Shown here: one piece after another, positions 1 to 8,392 of the stretch
How the letters are laid out: each line of letters opens with the position of its first letter
Numbering within the stretch: the first letter of the stretch is position 1
Origin: Bacillus gaemokensis
GTDB lineage: Bacteria; Bacillota; Bacilli; Bacillales; Bacillaceae_G
Assembly (NCBI RefSeq): GCF_001590835.1
Contig: NZ_LTAQ01000001.1
Coordinates: 1 to 64,000 of the forward strand
Length of the DNA stretch: 64,000 nt
Reading direction: 5' to 3'
Notes under the pieces: model-generated
Database searches by the model: none
What the model was told of the DNA's origin: nothing
Seen by the model: only the letters and a program-made list of their open reading frames with translations
Made by a program: the position numbers and the translations under genes

Positions 1-273
1 ATTGTGTGTCATTAACTGGCTCGAACGCAACTGGTACAAGTTTACATTGTGTTAAAAATACATCCTTTAACACACGTTTAATTTCTACTGCTGCAGGGTC
101 AAGGTCTATATTTGCTTCTACAACAATTTGAATTGTTCTCTCTGCTAAAACAACTGGAATTTTCACCCGTGCACTTTGTCTAACAACAATTGCTCTGCTT
201 CTTGATCATTAAGTGGAATTTGAGTTTGTGCTGGAACTTGACATGGCACGTTAATTGGACATTGTTCACTCAT
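1..273 (-). pseudogene. Spore coat/exosporium-like protein (SPOCS/DUF3794-like), frameshifted and cut by window edge
   Basis: The ATG at 273-271 sits behind a GAGGAGAG ribosome-binding site and the gene runs off the left edge. The first ~36 codons begin MSEQCPINVPCQVPAQTQIP, then hit a TGA at 165-163. Another frame continues as a convincing protein to the window edge (RVKIPVVLAERTIQIVVEA, later VLKDVFLTQCKLVP). One extra base near 189-191, making CAAATTG from CAATTG, would join the two frames. The conserved part resembles small SPOCS/DUF3794-type coat proteins of spore formers; this assignment is from memory and tentative. The break may be genuine decay or a sequencing error. Confidence 0.5.
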
Positions 274-698
274 ATTAATATCTCTCCTCTTTCTAATAAA
301 TTTAGAGTTTTAAAAACTCATATGCTATAACTTATGTATTTTTTCTGAAGGTGCATAGGTTTGTATAATAGTCATTTTTATTATTTATAAAAATAAATTC
401 CCTTTCTACTAGTTACTCTTACATATATGATAGAAGCCTTCGTGAATACTTACCTACTATTTTAGAAACGAGTTTGATGCTCACATATACACCTAAAAAG
501 AATGCTAAATATCCTTCCTTATATACCTTCTAACTATAAGCCTATTAATTTTGTCGAAAAAACAGCTATCCCATTTATATAAGTGGGATAGCTGTTTTTA
601 ACAGTGCTTAAAAATAGTTTGATATAACAAAAGTGAATTTCCACGCTCTTTTCATAATAAAAACATATTACAAAGATAACATCAGTAATTTTATTACT
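274..698. other. Intergenic stretch, 425 bp
   Basis: AT-rich DNA between the coat-like gene and the glycosyltransferase gene. The only clear structure is the terminator hairpin at 557-599. I see no supported coding region or RNA gene. A sporulation promoter for the coat-like gene would be expected just right of 273 but I could not pick one out with confidence. Confidence 0.6.
557..599. terminator. Intrinsic terminator
   Basis: A 12-bp perfect stem (ACAGCTATCCCA / TGGGATAGCTGT) is flanked by an A-run and a T-run, so it can stop transcription in either direction. It lies about 100 bp past the end of the glycosyltransferase gene on the minus strand. Confidence 0.8.
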
Positions 699-1886
699 TT
701 AGCGTTGGTGTATTTTGGTTTCTATAAACAGATCAATTGCTTGAATCACTTTCTCTACTCCACCAGATTGTTGGAAACTTTCGTTGATCTTCCGAATTCC
801 TTCTCTATACATATCTTTTGAAAGCACTACTGAAACAGCTTCTTTTAGTTTATGAGCATCTACATGTTTAAGTGTCAATGAATACCCCGCTCCCAATTCT
901 TCTAATCGTTGCGCTATAGTTGGCTGGTCTTTATCATGCGGTAATACGACTAATGGAACATTGTAAAAGATGGCTTCGCTAACACTATTCATCCCGCCAT
1001 GAGTAATAAAAACATCCGCTTGCTGTAAAATCTCTAATTGTGGCACGTATGAACGTATAATAAACTGATCCGGAGCTGGACTCAACTTATTAAAATCAAT
1101 TTCCTTTCCAACCGCGATTACAACTTTACCATCAAAATCAGCAAAAGCTTCGATACAAATATTAAAAAACTCCTCCATATTTTGTAGAACTGTCCCCAAC
1201 GATATATAAAGGACCTTTTCATTTTTCAGTTGCAATAACGGAAAATCTTGGTTTTGTTGACGTTCAACAAGAACTGGTCCTACAAAAACATATTCCTTTT
1301 CATCATAAATGTCACTGTTCGGCTGAAAATAGCGGCTTGTGTATACGATGTTCAGCTCCCCATCATTCCTCATAAACTGTAATTCATTTTCTGGCGATAC
1401 ACCAAATATTTCTTGCATTTGATATAATAATCCTTTCATCTCTTCATCAGGAGAGACATTCCATTCAGATTGTCCATGTAAGGATGATTTCTCAAAAAAA
1501 TCATTTGGAAATACAAAAGTAGAAGAGGACGAGATACCAGGTATACCTAAATAATCACGAACAAGTTTTCCCGCTCCAAACGTATCGTAATACACCACAT
1601 CAAATGTGACATCTTGAGAAAGTTCTCTTACAATTTCAAGTATATACAATGATATTCTCATATGAATCTTCAAAAACTCATGAAAATTTGTTATGTAATT
1701 CTTTTTAGCTTCTAAGACATTAGGATGCACACGTACATGTACTCCTACATTTTCTAATCTTTCCCGAAAGTTTTCAGTTGTAATATAATACACACTGTCC
1801 CCTCTATCTACGAAAGCTTTTGCAACACCTACAGTAGGATTGACATGTCCTTCTGCTGGAAAGTTTATCATTAAAATATTCGCCAT
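699..1886 (-). CDS. Macrolide-family UDP-glycosyltransferase (GT1, YjiC/MGT-like)
   Basis: 395 residues, the usual length of the bacterial MGT family. These enzymes move a sugar from a UDP-sugar onto hydroxyl groups of small lipophilic acceptors such as macrolides or flavonoids. The N-terminus (MANILMINFPAEGHVNPTVG) has the Rossmann start and the GHVNP acceptor-side motif. The C-terminal half has the donor-binding stretch THGGMNSVSEAIFYNVPLVV followed by DKDQPTIAQRLEELGAG. The start follows CAGGAGGCGG. It is a single gene between two terminators. The natural acceptor cannot be read from sequence; drug inactivation and secondary-metabolite decoration are both possible. Confidence 0.88.
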   Translation of the reverse strand: MANILMINFPAEGHVNPTVGVAKAFVDRGDSVYYITTENFRERLENVGVHVRVHPNVLEAKKNYITNFHEFLKIHMRISLYILEIVRELSQDVTFDVVYYDTFGAGKLVRDYLGIPGISSSSTFVFPNDFFEKSSLHGQSEWNVSPDEEMKGLLYQMQEIFGVSPENELQFMRNDGELNIVYTSRYFQPNSDIYDEKEYVFVGPVLVERQQNQDFPLLQLKNEKVLYISLGTVLQNMEEFFNICIEAFADFDGKVVIAVGKEIDFNKLSPAPDQFIIRSYVPQLEILQQADVFITHGGMNSVSEAIFYNVPLVVLPHDKDQPTIAQRLEELGAGYSLTLKHVDAHKLKEAVSVVLSKDMYREGIRKINESFQQSGGVEKVIQAIDLFIETKIHQR

Positions 1887-1984
1887 ATAAATCCGCCTCC
1901 TGATTTATAGTTTACATACTCTTTTTTGAGTTATATCCTCGTCTTCTATTATAAATCTTATAAAGATCACTGAACTGGAGAAAT

Positions 1985-2046
1985 AAAAATGCCCTCTTAA
2001 GAAAGACGTATCACCGTTACTCATTTCCTTAAGAAAGCATTTTTTA
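1985..2046 (-). terminator. Imperfect hairpin terminator after the permease
   Basis: AAAAATGC and a CTTAAG core pair across a loop of about 25 nt, with two mismatches in the stem, followed by a T-run on the minus strand. It lies 18 bp past the permease stop codon. Confidence 0.6.
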
Positions 2047-2063
2047 CTTTTCTTTATATAATA

Positions 2064-3461
2064 TTATTTAAGATGAACCGATGGCTCGTCTCTATTTTGA
2101 TGACTGGCAACTGTAATCGTTCTGTTTCTATTGAAAATAAAATAGGAAGCTATAATAAGAACTGTAACAAGCGTAGTCAAAACAGCCTGTGAACGTAATG
2201 AATCAATGACAAACATTGCAATTAATACCGCTGTTATTCCAGCAATTGTGATATATGTTAAATACGGAAACAACCACATTTTCACCTTCAATACTTTTTG
2301 ATCCTCTTTTCCCATTTTCTTACGCATCCGCAAATGGGAAAGAGCAATTACAAGATAGACTAACAACGCAATTCCTCCTGATGCATTCACTAAAAATAGA
2401 AAAACTTTATCTGGGGAAATATAGCTGAACACAACACCAATATAAGCAAAAAATGTCCCAAACAATACCGCACGCACTGGTACACCGCTACTATTTAATT
2501 TTAAAAATACCTTTGGAGCATCTCCTCTCTCCGCCATTGAAAAGAGCATTCTTGAATTTGTATATAGACCTGAGTTCAAACAAGAGAGTACCGCTGTTAA
2601 TACGATAAAATTCATAATCTGAGCTGCGGCCGGTATACCGATATGTTCAAGTACCGCTACAAATGGACTTTTTAGTATATTAGCTGAATTCCATGGAAGA
2701 AGAGTAACTACCACTACAATAGAACCTATGAAAAATACTAGTATACGCCAAATCACACTATTAGTTGCTGTTTTTACAGCTTTTACAGGCTCTGCGGATT
2801 CTCCCGCCGCTACCGCAACAATTTCAGATCCCATAAATGAAAATATGACAACTGTAATACCGAGCAGAACAGAGCTTATACCATGTGGAATAAATCCTCC
2901 TTGTCCAATTAAATTAGAAAAACCTGGCGCTGATGTTCCTGGAACCAATCCTAAAATAACAGCTAAGCCAAGGCAAAGGAATAGTACAATGCTTACCACT
3001 TTAATAAAGGAAAACCAATATTCAAATTCTCCAAATGATTTTACTGAAAATACATTTGTTAGAGTCAATAGAACGGTTAACATTAGACTTAATAACCAAA
3101 GCGGAATTTGAGGAATCCAATATTGAATAATCCCCGCACCTGCAGTCGCTTCTATCGCAATAACAATTACCCAAAAGAACCAATATAACCAACCAATTGT
3201 ATATCCAGCCCAAGGGCCAATTGCCTCACGTGCATATGTAGCAAAAGAACCACTTGTTGGATTCGTTGCTGCCATTTCCCCTAGCATTCTCATTACAAAG
3301 ACAACAAGTATTCCAGCCAGTGCATATGAAATGATAGATCCTGGCCCCGCAGAATGAACAACTGCACCACTACCAACAAACAAACCAGCTCCAATAACCC
3401 CACCTATTGAAATCATTGTAATATGGCGTATCTGTAAATCCTGCTTGAGCTTTTTATTCAT
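2064..3461 (-). CDS. Amino acid permease, GabP-like (APC superfamily)
   Basis: 465 residues with about 12 hydrophobic segments, typical of proton-coupled amino acid permeases of the AAT/GABA-permease branch in the cytoplasmic membrane. The N-terminal signature is seen (HITMISIGGVIGAGLFVGSG), then MRMLGEMAATNPTSGSFATY and the central [16 protein letters not shown]. The substrate cannot be fixed from sequence; GABA or a related amino acid is the best family-level guess. It is single, with its own terminator. A second, distinct permease of the same superfamily lies at 31707-33098. Confidence 0.85.
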   Translation of the reverse strand: MNKKLKQDLQIRHITMISIGGVIGAGLFVGSGAVVHSAGPGSIISYALAGILVVFVMRMLGEMAATNPTSGSFATYAREAIGPWAGYTIGWLYWFFWVIVIAIEATAGAGIIQYWIPQIPLWLLSLMLTVLLTLTNVFSVKSFGEFEYWFSFIKVVSIVLFLCLGLAVILGLVPGTSAPGFSNLIGQGGFIPHGISSVLLGITVVIFSFMGSEIVAVAAGESAEPVKAVKTATNSVIWRILVFFIGSIVVVVTLLPWNSANILKSPFVAVLEHIGIPAAAQIMNFIVLTAVLSCLNSGLYTNSRMLFSMAERGDAPKVFLKLNSSGVPVRAVLFGTFFAYIGVVFSYISPDKVFLFLVNASGGIALLVYLVIALSHLRMRKKMGKEDQKVLKVKMWLFPYLTYITIAGITAVLIAMFVIDSLRSQAVLTTLVTVLIIASYFIFNRNRTITVASHQNRDEPSVHLK

Positions 3462-3786
3462 TCCATCCCCTCCTATATTTCATTTTTAAATTTACTTAAG
3501 AGTTATCGTGTATGTAATTTTGGTTTAATAAATTAAATTAACTTAAATACATTAAAATATTCTGAAAATTACAATTAAAAATATTATGTTCTACATAAGT
3601 AGAAACCATCTTTTCACAACTTACAACATGCTTTCTTTAACTACTAACATATTCATCTAATCATTTTTCTTCACTCTGCCCGTTAATGCGGGATTAAAAA
3701 TAACTTTTAACTAGATAAGGACCTTTAGATACAAAAAAAAAGCTGACAATATGCCAGCTCCTCTCTCCCTTTTTAACAACAAACTA
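3462..3786. other. Intergenic stretch, 325 bp
   Basis: Upstream region of the permease, very AT-rich. It contains the short palindrome CCCGTTAATGCGGG near 3678-3691, which resembles the 3' end of the bcr1 repeats elsewhere in the window, and the terminator of the Met-rich gene at 3731-3762. No coding region is supported. Confidence 0.5.
3731..3762 (-). terminator. Intrinsic terminator of the Met-rich gene
   Basis: Read on the minus strand: AGCTGGCA, a three-base loop, TGTCAGCT, then nine T residues. It lies 25 bp past the stop codon. Confidence 0.85.
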
Positions 3787-3999
3787 TTAACAACATTTCT
3801 CTTTCATTGCTTTCATCACAGACATTGTAGATGACATCATGCCATCACACTCTTCCATTTTATTTACCATCTCTTTATTCATGTTCATTTCCGCTTCCAT
3901 CATGTTATCCATCATCATTTTCATACATTTCATTTCACACATCATTTTTTCCATACTCATCATCATGTTCATTGTACCAGTCATCATCATTTTTTCCAT
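3787..3999 (-). CDS. Methionine-rich mini-protein (27 Met and 5 Cys in 70 residues), unknown function
   Basis: The start chosen is the ATG at 3999, which has a TAGGAGGATG ribosome-binding site 8 bp upstream; a longer frame starting at 4065 has none. The product opens MEKMMMTGTMNMMMSMEKMM. 27 of 70 residues are Met (39 percent) and there are five Cys at 21, 25, 51, 69 and 70, ending in CC. The rest is mostly Lys, Glu, Asn and Ser, with no signal peptide or membrane segment. Met- and Cys-rich stretches often bind Cu(I) or Ag(I) through soft thioether and thiol ligands, and a CsoR-type copper-sensor homologue is encoded 1.9 kb away, so metal binding or buffering is a reasonable inference. I do not recognise a named family. 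The gene has its own RBS and terminator, so it is very probably expressed. Confidence 0.75.
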   Translation of the reverse strand: MEKMMMTGTMNMMMSMEKMMCEMKCMKMMMDNMMEAEMNMNKEMVNKMEECDGMMSSTMSVMKAMKEKCC

Positions 4000-4322
4000 T
4001 TTACATCCTCCTAAAATATATATTTTTTGTATTGCATATAACAAATTCTTGTATTTTGTTACCATATCCTCCGACTTTTACATATAATTTATTTCTATAT
4101 AATTTACGGAATATTCAATTAATTTATGATAAAAAAACTTCCCATCATACTAGTAAATTTAGCAGATTCATCACATTATTTTGTTTAGAATTTTTTTAAC
4201 CTTACGCCAATAAAAATTGACAATTTTATACAAATTTTATAACATATTTTTATAATATGTTTATTCAATAAAATATTCATCTAATTAAATTAATATTTCT
4301 AAACTATCGGAGGGGTTTGTTT
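4000..4322. other. Divergent promoter region, 323 bp
   Basis: Very AT-rich spacer between the Met-rich gene (leftward) and the FNT channel gene (rightward). It holds the putative sigma-A promoter at 4217-4245. I see no convincing Fnr, CsoR or Fur site. Confidence 0.5.
4217..4245 (+). promoter_or_regulatory. Putative sigma-A promoter of the FNT gene
   Basis: TTGACA at 4217-4222, a 17-bp spacer, then TAACAT at 4240-4245. The -10 is imperfect and the region is very AT-rich, so chance matches are possible. Confidence 0.45.
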
Positions 4323-5138
4323 ATGTCTATTTATACACCACAAGAAATTACTAATTTAGCCGCCAGTTCCGGCCAAAAGAAAGCATTTTTACCATTACTC
4401 CCTATGTTAATCCTTGGTTTTTTTGGCGGCGCTTTCATCGCGTTAGGGTATTTACTTGATATTCATGTCATTGGTACAATGCCAAAATCTTGGGGATCAT
4501 TTATTAGTTTTCTAGGGGCTGCAGTTTTCCCAATTGGCCTTATACTAGTTATCCTTGCTGGTGGTGAACTAGTGACCGGTAATATGATGACCGTATCAAT
4601 GGCCTGGTTTCAAAAGAAGATTACTTTTTCTAAAGTAGTTAAAAACTTATCCATTATTACGATTAGTAATTTTATTGGAGCTGTATTCGTTGCTTATTTC
4701 TTCGGCCATGTCGTGGGATTAACAGAAGGACAATTCTTAGCAAAAACTGTATCCATTGCACAAGCAAAACTACATGATACACCTGTGCAAGCATTTGTAT
4801 CTGCTATTGGATGTAACTGGCTCGTTTGCTTAGCCGTTTGGCTTAGTATGGGTAGCAAAGAATTTAGTGGGAAGATACTCGGTATCTGGTTTCCTGTCAT
4901 GACCTTTGTTGCCATTGGATTTCAGCACGTCGTAGCCAACATGTTTGTGATTCCAGCTGCAATCTTTGCAGGCCATTTAACTTGGATAGAATACTTCCCA
5001 AATTTCATCGTTGTTTTCTTTGGAAACTTGGTCGGTGGTATGATATTCGTAGCTTTACCTTATTTCTTGGCTTATAACAAACAAGTACCTGCAAAAAGTG
5101 AAACAGCTGAATTAAAGAAAAAATCTGTAACTGCTTAA
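4323..5138 (+). CDS. Formate/nitrite transporter family channel (FNT)
   Basis: 271 residues, normal for the family, which forms pentameric membrane channels for formate, nitrite or hydrosulfide. Six hydrophobic segments are visible. The central family His motif is present in FQHVVANM, and GGELVTGN matches the conserved broken-helix loop. The ATG at 4323 lies 7 bp past GGAGGGG; a TTG at 4317 overlaps the RBS spacing and is less likely. It is monocistronic, upstream of the HU gene. Whether the substrate is formate or nitrite cannot be told here. Confidence 0.88.
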   Translation: MSIYTPQEITNLAASSGQKKAFLPLLPMLILGFFGGAFIALGYLLDIHVIGTMPKSWGSFISFLGAAVFPIGLILVILAGGELVTGNMMTVSMAWFQKKITFSKVVKNLSIITISNFIGAVFVAYFFGHVVGLTEGQFLAKTVSIAQAKLHDTPVQAFVSAIGCNWLVCLAVWLSMGSKEFSGKILGIWFPVMTFVAIGFQHVVANMFVIPAAIFAGHLTWIEYFPNFIVVFFGNLVGGMIFVALPYFLAYNKQVPAKSETAELKKKSVTA

Positions 5139-5169
5139 CAAAGAATTTAACAGAAAAGTTATAGTACAC

Positions 5170-5198
5170 TTGTTCTCTGCACTTTTATACGTTATAAT
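5170..5198 (+). promoter_or_regulatory. Putative sigma-A promoter of hup
   Basis: TTGTTC at 5170-5175, a 17-bp spacer, and a perfect TATAAT at 5193-5198, 36 bp before the HU start codon. Confidence 0.7.
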
Positions 5199-5233
5199 AA
5201 CAACTTAAATAGCATTACATATGAGGTGAAGAT

Positions 5234-5506
5234 ATGAATAAAACAGAATTAATTAAAAATGTAGCACAAACAGCTGAAATTTCTCAAAAAGAAGCTACTG
5301 TAGTTGTACAATCTGTAGTAGAGTCTATTACAAACACTTTAGCTGCTGGTGAAAAAGTACAACTTATCGGATTCGGTACATTTGAAGTTCGTGAAAGAGC
5401 TGCTCGTACAGGCCGTAACCCACAAACAGGCGAAGAAATGCAAATCGCAGCTTCAAAAGTACCTGCATTTAAAGCTGGTAAAGAATTAAAAGAAGCAGTA
5501 AAATAA
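5234..5506 (+). CDS. hup: HU DNA-binding protein
   Basis: 90 residues, the standard HU length. HU coats and bends DNA as a dimer in the nucleoid. The sequence opens [20 protein letters not shown], has the family signature [21 protein letters not shown], and ends [12 protein letters not shown]. The RBS is GAGGTGAAG. It has its own promoter and a strong terminator, fitting an abundant housekeeping protein. The B. cereus group carries several HU paralogues, so this need not be the essential copy. Confidence 0.95.
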   Translation: MNKTELIKNVAQTAEISQKEATVVVQSVVESITNTLAAGEKVQLIGFGTFEVRERAARTGRNPQTGEEMQIAASKVPAFKAGKELKEAVK

Positions 5507-5508
5507 TA

Positions 5509-5547
5509 AAAAACAGCCTTCTCGCTTATGAGAAGGCTGTTTTTTAT
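5509..5547 (+). terminator. Intrinsic terminator of hup
   Basis: AACAGCCTTCTC, a loop of five bases, GAGAAGGCTGTT and a run of T residues, right after the stop codon. Confidence 0.92.
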
Positions 5548-5557
5548 GTTTAAATAA

Positions 5558-5792
5558 TTATAATCTTCGTTCATACTCTCTAATTGATAAAATTAACCCG
5601 ATTATAAAAAGACACGTCAAACTTACGATACCAATTGGATAATTGATAAAAGTCCTTTCCACCCCTTCATGCGGACTGAATAACATTGGAACAACCCACG
5701 GATAAACAACATTGCCAGGTACATTCACTAAAATTAAGTTTAAAAACAGCACTATGCATAAAAGGATAACAACGGACAAAAAACTGTTCCAT
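5558..5792 (-). pseudogene. Small two-helix membrane protein with a frameshift just after the start
   Basis: A long frame encodes two hydrophobic helices (from VVILLCIVLFLNLILV, and IVSLTCLFIIGLILS) with a basic tail REYERRL; its only in-frame start is a TTG with no RBS at the right distance. A perfect RBS (GGAGGAG) five bases before an ATG at 5792 is in another frame. A T6 run lies between them (5778-5783 on the plus strand). With five T residues the protein would read MEQFLSVVILLC and be intact, about 77 residues. So a single indel in the homopolymer separates start from body. The function is unknown. Confidence 0.6.
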
Positions 5793-5833
5793 CTAAACTC
5801 CTCCAGTTGTATTTATTATTTTAGTCCACAAAT

Positions 5834-5866
5834 AAAAAACAAGCTAGATAAAATACTAGCTTGTTC
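5834..5866 (-). terminator. Intrinsic terminator of the CsoR-type gene
   Basis: AACAAGCTAG and CTAGCTTGTT pair across an 8-nt loop, followed by a T-run on the minus strand. Confidence 0.88.
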
Positions 5867-5868
5867 CA

Positions 5869-6174
5869 TTACGCTTTTGAGAATCTCTCAAACACTTTCA
5901 TTAACTCATCAATTGCTTCATCACCATTACCATCTTTAATAGCACTAGAAACACAATGATTTGTATGATTTTTAAGTATACCCATTCCAACTTTTTTCAT
6001 CGCTGCATTAATAGCAGAAATTTGCACTAAAATATCAACACAATAGCGATCATTTTCAACCATATTTTGAATACCACGAACTTGTCCTTCAATTCTCTTT
6101 AACCTATTCATAATTTGTTCTTTTTCTTTATCAGATCTATGTGTAGTAACCGTTTCATTTTCATTATGATTCAT
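5869..6174 (-). CDS. csoR: CsoR-family metal-sensing repressor
   Basis: 101 residues, all-helical DUF156/CsoR family. These tetramers repress metal or sulfur stress genes and let go of DNA on ligand binding. The helix RLKRIEGQVRGIQNMVE is the family hallmark. The copper-sensing triad is intact: Cys in RYCVDI, His 25 residues later, and a Cys four further on (HTNHC), the C-H-C spacing of Cu(I) CsoR rather than the persulfide sensor CstR, which lacks the His. RBS AAGGTGAT. No copZ or copA lies beside it, so its targets may be elsewhere or include the nearby Met-rich gene; no operator could be identified. Confidence 0.8.
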   Translation of the reverse strand: MNHNENETVTTHRSDKEKEQIMNRLKRIEGQVRGIQNMVENDRYCVDILVQISAINAAMKKVGMGILKNHTNHCVSSAIKDGNGDEAIDELMKVFERFSKA

Positions 6175-6335
6175 TTTATCACCTTCTTAAAGTTTCTGTC
6201 ACATGAACAAATAGATATCCATACTAACGCTATTCAAATTTTATCCATATATAATAATACCTAATCGGAGTATAACATGAAATAAACACACAGATATACT
6301 CTATATTAAAATCCACTACAAAGTACCCTTCTCAT

Positions 6336-6395
6336 CTAACCCGCATTAACGAGTAATAATCCCTACCACTAACGGGTGATTCACTTTATCTCAAA
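6336..6395 (-). repeat. Short palindromic repeat, possibly an internally deleted bcr1-like element
   Basis: On the minus strand it starts GATAAAGTGAATCACCCG and ends ATTATTACTCGTTAATGCGG. The start resembles the bcr1 5' end (GATAAAATGAAAC in the copy at 43119) and the end resembles the bcr1 3' end (GTATTACTGCCCGTTACTGC in the copy at 23357). The central ~100 bp of bcr1 is missing. CCCG/CGGG arms can pair. Confidence 0.4.
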
Positions 6396-6400
6396 TCATT

Positions 6401-7462
6401 CTAGCCTATACTAAACCTAGAGAATACTTCCCACACAAGTTCACTTCTACTACTTACTCTCACCTTTGTAAAAATAGATTTCAAGTGATCTTGAACAGTA
6501 TATATAGAAATATGTAGTTGACTAGCCAGTTCTTTCGTTGAAAGCCCTCTCAACACCCCATCTATCACTTGCTTTTCTCTTAACGAAAGGTCATAGGATT
6601 CTGCAACGAGAGTGAAAACCTCTTGGGGTCTTGCCATTTCTAGTAAAACTGTATAACAATTAGATAAATCATTGTAACTTTTCATTTCACTTGCACGAAT
6701 AACTAGAAATTGTCCACTTGGCATACACATACATACTTTTTCCTCTTTATCACCTTGATTTGCTTTTACTCGTGAACAAACCGCTCGTATTGGCCTTGGT
6801 AAATCTATTTGATTTAATTTCTCCCATTTTCTTAAAAGTAGCAACCAGTCCTTTCCACTTTGATTTGCATACATCAATTCAAAACTTGTATTTAATAGTA
6901 ATGTACCTGTTTCCATTGGTTCGATTCTTTCAGCTGAGGGGATTATAAAAGCTGATCTACGTAAAGCATCACCTACTAAAGGAATAATAGTGGAAAGGTA
7001 TGCACATTCTTCATTAGTAAATAAAGGATTTGCATTATCGCGAAATAAACTAAGATGCCCAAAGCATTTTCCCTTACTAACAAATACAGCTCTTATTTCA
7101 TCTCCAAAACCAGCAGGGATTAAAATATTACAATATCGAGAGCTTTTCATCCGGTCATTATTTGTTACACCATTTAAAGAAGCTATATAGGGAGGAATTT
7201 GTGCCAAATTTTTAAACTTGTTATAATCTTTTTCCAAAAATTCATTCATAAACAACTCAGGGTGAATTTTTTCAATCCTTTCATCCGTATATGCTCCCGT
7301 TGATAAGAAAGTATTGGAATCAATTGTAGTAAAACATGCTGCATCAAAAAAGATAACCTTACGTATTTTTGTTAGAAGCGTTTCTCGAAACTGACTTATA
7401 TCATCTATTTTCCTTGTTAACAATACAATTTCTTTCGTTACTTTTTCTTGTATTTTTTTCAT
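6401..7462 (-). CDS. LuxR-type transcriptional regulator with GAF-like N-terminus
   Basis: 353 residues. The C-terminal ~65 residues are a LuxR/GerE helix-turn-helix: LSLREKQVIDGVLRGLSTKE, then ASQLHISIYTVQDHLKSIF and KVRVSSRSEL. The first ~190 residues look like a GAF-type sensory fold (for example FFDAACFTTIDSNTFLSTG), followed by a linker. No phospho-acceptor receiver domain is seen, so it probably senses a ligand directly. It is transcribed away from the methyltransferase gene at 7579, which may be its target. Confidence 0.8.
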   Translation of the reverse strand: MKKIQEKVTKEIVLLTRKIDDISQFRETLLTKIRKVIFFDAACFTTIDSNTFLSTGAYTDERIEKIHPELFMNEFLEKDYNKFKNLAQIPPYIASLNGVTNNDRMKSSRYCNILIPAGFGDEIRAVFVSKGKCFGHLSLFRDNANPLFTNEECAYLSTIIPLVGDALRRSAFIIPSAERIEPMETGTLLLNTSFELMYANQSGKDWLLLLRKWEKLNQIDLPRPIRAVCSRVKANQGDKEEKVCMCMPSGQFLVIRASEMKSYNDLSNCYTVLLEMARPQEVFTLVAESYDLSLREKQVIDGVLRGLSTKELASQLHISIYTVQDHLKSIFTKVRVSSRSELVWEVFSRFSIG

Positions 7463-7578
7463 AGATATTCCCAGATTTATGGGGTTGTTTCACCATCCTT
7501 CTTACTAAATAATGAAAATATAAAGCAAACAGTTTGTGATAGTAAATATTCAGTCGAAAACATAGGAGGCATAAAAGA

Positions 7579-8289
7579 ATGAAACAATCGAATCAAAAGA
7601 TGAATTGGAATGATTTCAAAGTAGACACATATGAACAAGAAATTCCATTAAAAATCCCAGGATACTTCACCCTTTATGAAATGTTAAATCAGTTTCTCAC
7701 TACGATGCTTCTCCCAAAAGAAGCATCTCCACATTTATTAATTATTGGTGCTGGTGGTGGTCAAGAAATTATTACGCTTGGAAAACAAAACGACATGTTA
7801 CGTTTTACCGGTATTGATCCATCTGATTCGATGTTACAACTTGCACAGAAAAGAATCGAAAGGGAAAAACTACAAAACAAGATTTCCCTTATAAAAGGAA
7901 CGGTACATTCAATATTAGAAACAGAAGTTTTTGATGCTGCCACATGTATGCTCGTTCTTCACTTCATTCCAGAGCTTACGCAGAAAAAAGAAGTTCTTAG
8001 GGAGATTAATAAACATCTAAAGCCAGGTGCCCCATTCTTTCTATCCTTGATAAACGCCGTACCAAATACAAACACATTCATAACTCAAATGAATGCTTGG
8101 CGACATCATATGTTACAAAATAACATTCCAATAGAAGATTGGAATCGATTTGAAACTTCTTTCGGAACACAAATACACCCTATTTCTGAAAAGGATTTAA
8201 TTTCTACAATGGAGGAATGTGGATTTATTCATATAACTCGCTTTTTCACCGGTTTCTTAACCGATGGATATGTAGCAGTGAAACAATGA
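7579..8289 (+). CDS. Class I SAM-dependent methyltransferase
   Basis: 236 residues. Motif I is seen as LLIIGAGGGQEIITLG, the acidic SAM ribose-binding position as TGIDPSDSML, and a post-II motif as FDAATCMLVLHFIPEL. This is a methyltransferase type 11/25 fold acting on small molecules in the cytosol; the substrate is unknown. The start follows ATAGGAGGC. The gene diverges from the LuxR-type regulator with a 116-bp shared promoter region. Confidence 0.82.
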   Translation: MKQSNQKMNWNDFKVDTYEQEIPLKIPGYFTLYEMLNQFLTTMLLPKEASPHLLIIGAGGGQEIITLGKQNDMLRFTGIDPSDSMLQLAQKRIEREKLQNKISLIKGTVHSILETEVFDAATCMLVLHFIPELTQKKEVLREINKHLKPGAPFFLSLINAVPNTNTFITQMNAWRHHMLQNNIPIEDWNRFETSFGTQIHPISEKDLISTMEECGFIHITRFFTGFLTDGYVAVKQ

Positions 8290-8310
8290 TAAAAGAATAC
8301 CACTGCATAT

Positions 8311-8343
8311 ATAAAAAAGGTAAGCAGATGCTTACCTTTTTAT
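8311..8343. terminator. Bidirectional intrinsic terminator
   Basis: GGTAAGCA/TGCTTACC stem flanked by six A and at least four T residues. It lies between convergent genes and can serve both the methyltransferase gene and the siderophore operon. Confidence 0.88.
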
Positions 8344-8392
8344 ATGTACGAACTGGAATATTACATGTAACTTCCCGATCCAAATATAATAA

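Noticed and set aside
2728-3213. Open frames on both strands within the first permease gene
   Set aside because: They lie inside a full-length permease gene with clear family motifs; codon pattern and RBS support only the permease.
3831-4199. Two plus-strand open frames opposite the Met-rich gene
   Set aside because: They are the antisense of ATG-rich DNA (Ser/His/Ile-rich), have no RBS, and overlap a well-supported small gene and its promoter.
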